DNA from: Oscillospiraceae bacterium
GTDB taxonomy: Bacteria > Bacillota > Clostridia > Oscillospirales > Ruminococcaceae
Assembly (NCBI GenBank): GCA_018110855.1
Contig: JAGBFZ010000096.1
Coordinates: forward strand, 1-10,006
DNA length: 10,006 nucleotides
Direction of reading: 5' to 3'
Shown here: one piece after another, positions 6,537-10,006 of the stretch
How the letters are laid out: every line of letters begins with the position of its first letter
Numbering within the stretch: position 1 is the first letter of the stretch
Translations under genes and position numbers: made by a program
The notes under the pieces: model-generated
Databases searched by the model: none
What the model saw: only the letters and a program-made list of their open reading frames with translations
Told to the model about the DNA's origin: nothing

Positions 6537-7784
6537 ATGGCTGTTTCAAAAAAGCTTATTCCCATTACTCTGCTCACAGGATATCTGGGAGCGGGCAAAA
6601 CTACTCTTATCAATCACGTTCTCAATAATCAGGAGGGCTATAAATGCGCTGTTATCGTCAATGATATCGGTGAGGTGAACATTGACGCCGAGCTTATTCA
6701 GAAGGGCGGCACTGTTACTCAGAAGGACGATAATCTCGTTCCTCTTTCAAACGGCTGCATTTGCTGCACATTAAAGGTCGATCTTATGAATCAGATCACT
6801 GAGCTTATCAAAACGGGCAAATTTGACTATATTCTCATTGAGGCAAGCGGTATCTGCGAGCCTCTGCCTATTGCTCAGTCCATTTCCGTTCTTGAGGGCA
6901 AGGCTGACAGGAAATATCCTCCTATCTGCCGTCTTGACAATATTGTTACCGTTGTGGACGCTCTCAGAATGGCTACTGAGTTCGGCTGCGGCGATAACCT
7001 TCTTAAAGAAAATATTGACGAGGAGGATATCGAAAATCTTCTTATTCAGCAGATAGAATTCTGCTCCACCATTATTCTCAACAAGGTTGACAAGGTGGAC
7101 TCAGAGCAGCTTGGAAGGGTCAAGGCTATGATAAAGGTCTTGCAGCCTAAGGCACGCATTATCGAGGCAAGTTATGGCAAGGTAAGTGTTTCGGATATTC
7201 TTGATACGGGCGCTTATGATTTTGAGGAGGCTGTTACCTCTGCAGGCTGGGCTAAAGCATTTGAAGAAGCGGGCAAGGAAGATGATGATGAGCATGAGCA
7301 CCATCATCACGATGAGGAACACGAGCATCACCACCATGATGAGCATGAACATCACCATGAGCATGGTGAACACTGTCACTGCGGTCACTGTCACAACGAT
7401 GAGGAGGGCGAGGCGGAGGAATACGGTATCGGTACCTTTGTATACCGCCGCCGCCGTCCCTTTAACAAGGACAGGCTTCAGGAATGGGTGGGTAACTGGC
7501 CTAAGAGCGTTATCCGCTGCAAGGGTATGCTGTGGTTTTCGGACGATCCCGAGAATGCTTTTGTTTTTGAGCAGGCGGGCGTTCAGATAACTGCCACAGG
7601 CTCGGGAAAGTGGTTTGCTGCCGCTCCCGAAAAGGAGAGAAAGAGACTTCTTGCGCAGTATCCCGACATTGCTGCTGACTGGGATGAGAAGTACGGTGAC
7701 AGAGAGATCAAGCTGGTTTTCATCGGTCAGAAGATGGACAAGCAGGCTATTTGCGACAGTCTTGACAAGTGTCTTGATGACTGA
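6537..7784 (+). CDS. CobW/COG0523-family metal-chaperone GTPase with a His-rich loop
   Basis: The product is 415 residues and cytosolic. Seen: Walker A GYLGAGKTT (15-23), the family-defining GCICC metal site (73-77, CxCC), the IEASGICEP segment (101-109), the guanine-specificity motif NKVD (182-185), a His-rich loop (253-286) with 19 His and 3 Cys ending in HCHCGHCH (279-286), and a CobW C-terminal domain (about 296-411, with GIGTFVYRRRRPFN). COG0523 GTPases couple GTP hydrolysis to delivery of Zn, Co or another metal to client enzymes; examples are CobW for cobalt/B12, ZNG1/ZagA for zinc, and nitrile hydratase activators. The His-rich loop is the usual metal-storage or sensing insert and is long here. 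It is monocistronic, with no metal transporter or cobalamin gene in the window, so the metal and client cannot be assigned. Start: ATG 6537 with AAAGGA 12 bases upstream. The family call is very firm. Confidence 0.93.
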   Translation: MAVSKKLIPITLLTGYLGAGKTTLINHVLNNQEGYKCAVIVNDIGEVNIDAELIQKGGTVTQKDDNLVPLSNGCICCTLKVDLMNQITELIKTGKFDYILIEASGICEPLPIAQSISVLEGKADRKYPPICRLDNIVTVVDALRMATEFGCGDNLLKENIDEEDIENLLIQQIEFCSTIILNKVDKVDSEQLGRVKAMIKVLQPKARIIEASYGKVSVSDILDTGAYDFEEAVTSAGWAKAFEEAGKEDDDEHEHHHHDEEHEHHHHDEHEHHHEHGEHCHCGHCHNDEEGEAEEYGIGTFVYRRRRPFNKDRLQEWVGNWPKSVIRCKGMLWFSDDPENAFVFEQAGVQITATGSGKWFAAAPEKERKRLLAQYPDIAADWDEKYGDREIKLVFIGQKMDKQAICDSLDKCLDD

Positions 7785-7793
7785 TTAATAGTT

Positions 7794-7837
7794 TCCCCTA
7801 TATGCTTTGGAATGTATGGAGCATATAGGGGATTTTT
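7794..7837 (+). terminator. Rho-independent terminator after the CobW-family gene
   Basis: The arms 7794-7806 and 7820-7832 form a perfect 13-bp stem (core CCCCTATATGCT / AGCATATAGGGG) with a 13-base loop, followed by TTTTT at 7833-7837. The minus-strand side lacks a T-run, so it should act mainly on rightward transcripts and would not cleanly stop the convergent M56 gene. Confidence 0.9.
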
Positions 7838-7914
7838 ATAGTGTATATTATTAATGAAAAAATTGTTCCATATTTGTGCAGCTATACAAAGTTGAACATT
7901 TGTTTTAAAATGTA

Positions 7915-7943
7915 TTGACAAAACGGCTCAAATGTGCTATAAT
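7915..7943 (+). promoter_or_regulatory. Fully consensus sigma-A promoter with no sense gene downstream
   Basis: TTGACA (7915-7920), a 17-base spacer and TATAAT (7938-7943) form a perfect consensus on the plus strand. The predicted start near 7950 is about 40 bases before the end of the convergent M56 gene, so the transcript would be antisense to it. The first plus-strand ATG (7974, 74 codons) has no ribosome binding site and mirrors the M56 coding frame. It shares the 12-base stretch AAAATGTATTGA (7907-7918) with the CobW promoter (6437-6448). The match is strong; its output is unknown. Confidence 0.7.
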
Positions 7944-7988
7944 GACATTATTCCCAAAAGCTGATGTGCCGCAATGACTGATTTGAAT

Positions 7989-10006
7989 TTATTCTTCCGA
8001 ATATGTGTAAACCGCACCCTCGTATGCTCCGCCCATATCCTTCGGGAAGGCAGCTGTTCCTTCGCTGCTTTCGCTCTGACGGTAGATAAGGCTGTCATCG
8101 TCGATATCAAAAACGTATCTTCCGCCGTCGGAGCCGTTAATGATCAGCTTGGTGAGATCGTCATTTATCTCTGCTGTGCCGATACACAGAATGCTTGAGA
8201 GGGGTGAGAACAGCGGTATGGCGGTTCCCCATGGAGAGATGGTTATGCTGCAAATGGAATGTACGCCATCATTTTCCGACAGGCGATATGTTCCGAAATG
8301 GATTCTGCTTTGGGCTTCATGATCAACTGCAGGGCTGTTTTCGGGAAAGGGTACAAACTCGGAATAGCCCTCGGAGGTATGACGGACAAGCTTTATCATG
8401 GGAAGTTTCCATGTGTTTGCATTGACTGCCATATAAACAAAGTTTTGGGGGTCGCTGTCAAAATAGATGATGTGATTATCAAGGGGCTGGGGAGAGCCTT
8501 CGGAGAAATCATAGTAGCTGAATGTTCTGACATTTCGGGTATCCTCGGGTATTTCGTCAATGTAGGAGAGGGTGTTGGTCTCAAGGTCGATGATGTATTT
8601 TACGCTGTGATTTGATTTCGCTCCGTTTATGCTGCACCAGAGACGGAGCTGCCCGTTTTCATCGGTTAATGCGCCCATCGATATGCCGTTCCAGCTTTCG
8701 GCGCCCAATTCAAAGGGGAATTTGTCCTTGTATGCTGCAAAGGTTGAGCCGATATCCGCTGCCCACAGCACAGAATGATCGCTGCAGAGATACAAGCCGT
8801 TCATTCCGTCGGTGAAAACGGTATTAAATTCATTGGCGTAAAGGAGATGGGGGAACTCGGAGCCAAAATATACGTTTTTCAGAAATTCGGGGTCGGCGGG
8901 TATTACGGGAATGGTGAGGGGGATATTCTCAAGCTCGGTCATTGCATTATTATAGGTGAGGTCGGCAAGCTCCTTGAGGGCTTTGTAGCTTTCCTCGGGT
9001 ATTGAATAGATATATTCAATATTGGTTGACAAGACATGGACAGAGAATATGGATTCGCCGTCTGAATTACCGGCAGGGGCGAAAGCGTATTGTCCGAAGG
9101 CGTGGGGGCGATCCTTCGGGTAAATCCTCAGCTCAAATTCGGAAGGGACATATTCGTACAGCTCGGTGGGAGTTAATTCGGTTTCGGATAGTATCTTCAG
9201 AGCGAAGGCGGTGTTTTTATCTGAAAAGGGATACTGCTGCCCGCTTCTTCCCATAAGGGAGACGGATGTATTAGGGTCGGCGGCGATGTTGCTAAAAGGA
9301 TTGAAATCGGGGTTTTGCTCGGTGACAGGATTATCCGTATTAAGGGGCTGAGCATTTTCAGGGGCTTTGTCGGAGGAAAGTATGATAACGGCGGCAAGCG
9401 TTATGAGTGCGCAGAGGATCATTATCCAAAGAGCGGGCTTTTTGAATTTGAGGACATTTTTTATTCTTTTTCCTGTTCCGCTTTCGGAAAAGCCTGCGGT
9501 ATACATGGCGGCTTTTTTCGGAACGGCTTCAAGCAGGGCTTCGGAATAATCCGCAATTTCGGCTTTGCTCATTTTTCCTGTTACCGCTTCATCGCAGGAC
9601 ATTTCCATATCACGTTCACATAGCCTGAAGCTGAGCCATACCATGGGATTGAACCAATGTATACAAAGGGAAAGGTACATTACAAGCTTCGCGATATGGT
9701 CAAGGCGTCTTATATGGTATTTTTCGTGCATTATTACAAGCTCCCTGCGGTTTTCTGTGAGTGCTTCGGGAAGATAGATCCGAGGGGAGAGCATTCCGAA
9801 AATAAAGGGGGTCGAAATTTTTTCAGAGGTAAAAATATTATGCTCATGGGGGTGGAAGGTACTCAGCATTCTTTTGAGCCTGATATATGAATATATCCAG
9901 CGGGATGTCATTATGATGACTCCGCAGAGCCATATCAGGGAAATAATTTTCAGAATTGTTTCAGAGGATTTATATTCGGGGATGTTTTCGCTTGTGTATA
10001 TTGATA
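7989..10006 (-). CDS. BlaR1/MecR1-like M56 membrane metallopeptidase with a non-PBP extracytoplasmic domain, N-terminus outside the window
   Basis: The minus-strand frame stays open to the right edge (671 residues visible), so the N-terminal membrane segments lie outside; the ATG at 9911 is internal, since hydrophobic coding sequence (LKIISLIWLCGVII) precedes it. Numbering from that Met: PFIFGMLSPRIYLPE (35-49), the zinc motif HEKYH (62-66) in IMHEKYHIRRLDH, WFNPMVW (86-92), and ERDMEMSCDEAV (99-110) with the presumed third zinc-ligand Glu. These are the M56 peptidase signatures of BlaR1/MecR1 sensor-proteases, which cleave a BlaI/MecI-type repressor after sensing a signal outside the cell. 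A further membrane segment at about 159-178 leads to roughly 460 residues outside the membrane. I see no SxxK/STYK penicillin-binding motif there; instead there are beta-rich, repeat-like stretches (for example GGRYVFDIDDDSLIYRQ near the end). The ligand is unknown, and a beta-lactam sensor role should not be assumed. A BlaI-like regulator may lie upstream, beyond the edge. No clear terminator follows on this strand. Confidence 0.85.
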   Translation of the reverse strand, partial: SIYTSENIPEYKSSETILKIISLIWLCGVIIMTSRWIYSYIRLKRMLSTFHPHEHNIFTSEKISTPFIFGMLSPRIYLPEALTENRRELVIMHEKYHIRRLDHIAKLVMYLSLCIHWFNPMVWLSFRLCERDMEMSCDEAVTGKMSKAEIADYSEALLEAVPKKAAMYTAGFSESGTGKRIKNVLKFKKPALWIMILCALITLAAVIILSSDKAPENAQPLNTDNPVTEQNPDFNPFSNIAADPNTSVSLMGRSGQQYPFSDKNTAFALKILSETELTPTELYEYVPSEFELRIYPKDRPHAFGQYAFAPAGNSDGESIFSVHVLSTNIEYIYSIPEESYKALKELADLTYNNAMTELENIPLTIPVIPADPEFLKNVYFGSEFPHLLYANEFNTVFTDGMNGLYLCSDHSVLWAADIGSTFAAYKDKFPFELGAESWNGISMGALTDENGQLRLWCSINGAKSNHSVKYIIDLETNTLSYIDEIPEDTRNVRTFSYYDFSEGSPQPLDNHIIYFDSDPQNFVYMAVNANTWKLPMIKLVRHTSEGYSEFVPFPENSPAVDHEAQSRIHFGTYRLSENDGVHSICSITISPWGTAIPLFSPLSSILCIGTAEINDDLTKLIINGSDGGRYVFDIDDDSLIYRQSESSEGTAAFPKDMGGAYEGAVYTYSEE

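Noticed and set aside
7101..7394. 97-codon minus-strand frame that resembles a small Met/Val-rich membrane protein
   Set aside because: The hydrophobic run is the complement of the His/Glu/Asp codons of the CobW metal loop. It has no independent support.
7281..7394. Repetitive GAT/GAG/CAT/CAC tract that could be read as a DNA repeat
   Set aside because: It is explained by the His/Asp/Glu-rich protein loop with varied synonymous codons; it is not a tandem DNA repeat or CRISPR.
7974..8198. 74-codon plus-strand frame just after the orphan promoter
   Set aside because: It has no Shine-Dalgarno sequence before the ATG, and from 7989 on it mirrors the M56 coding frame. I treat the promoter as real but not this ORF.
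7989..10006. Calling the M56 gene a beta-lactam resistance sensor (blaR1/mecR1)
   Set aside because: Only the peptidase half matches. The penicillin-binding SxxK motif is not visible and no beta-lactamase or BlaI gene is in the window.

Overview
The window looks like a chromosomal segment of an anaerobic, endospore-lineage Clostridia member, most plausibly a Ruminococcus-type gut fibre degrader (Oscillospiraceae/Ruminococcaceae). This rests on three things: two spore-coat morphogenesis genes, a GH74 xyloglucanase-type lipoprotein, and the style of the consensus sigma-A promoters and terminators. The species is inference; I see no rRNA, tRNA, CRISPR array, transposase or phage gene.

Layout. 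(1) Positions 1-709, minus strand: 5' part of a membrane-anchored C39-like cysteine peptidase that runs off the left edge, with its own promoter at 763-791. (2) Positions 852-3905, minus strand: a two-gene sporulation operon. A SipL-like SPOCS/DUF3794 + LysM protein is followed 21 bases later by spoIVA, the coat-basement ATPase, and the operon ends in a strong terminator at 809-844. (3) Positions 3906-4136: a divergent intergenic region with a consensus promoter for the rightward gene and a weak sigma-E-like candidate for the sporulation operon. (4) Positions 4137-6377, plus strand: a 746-residue GH74 lipoprotein with a terminator behind it. (5) Positions 6537-7784, plus strand: a CobW/COG0523 metallochaperone GTPase with a very His-rich metal-binding loop, with its own promoter and terminator. 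(6) Positions 7838-7988: an intergenic stretch with a fully consensus promoter that points right and has no sense gene in front of it. (7) Positions 7989-10006, minus strand: a BlaR1/M56-family membrane metallopeptidase lacking its N-terminus at the right edge, with a large extracytoplasmic domain that does not look like a penicillin-binding sensor.

The genes form independent transcription units rather than one pathway. The clearest functional pair is sipL-like + spoIVA, whose products are known to interact in Clostridioides difficile and which are adjacent here. The most unexplained signals are the orphan convergent promoter over the 3' end of the M56 gene, the unusual sensor domain of that M56 protein, and the metal specificity of the CobW protein. 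I found no convincing wholly new multi-gene system in this window.
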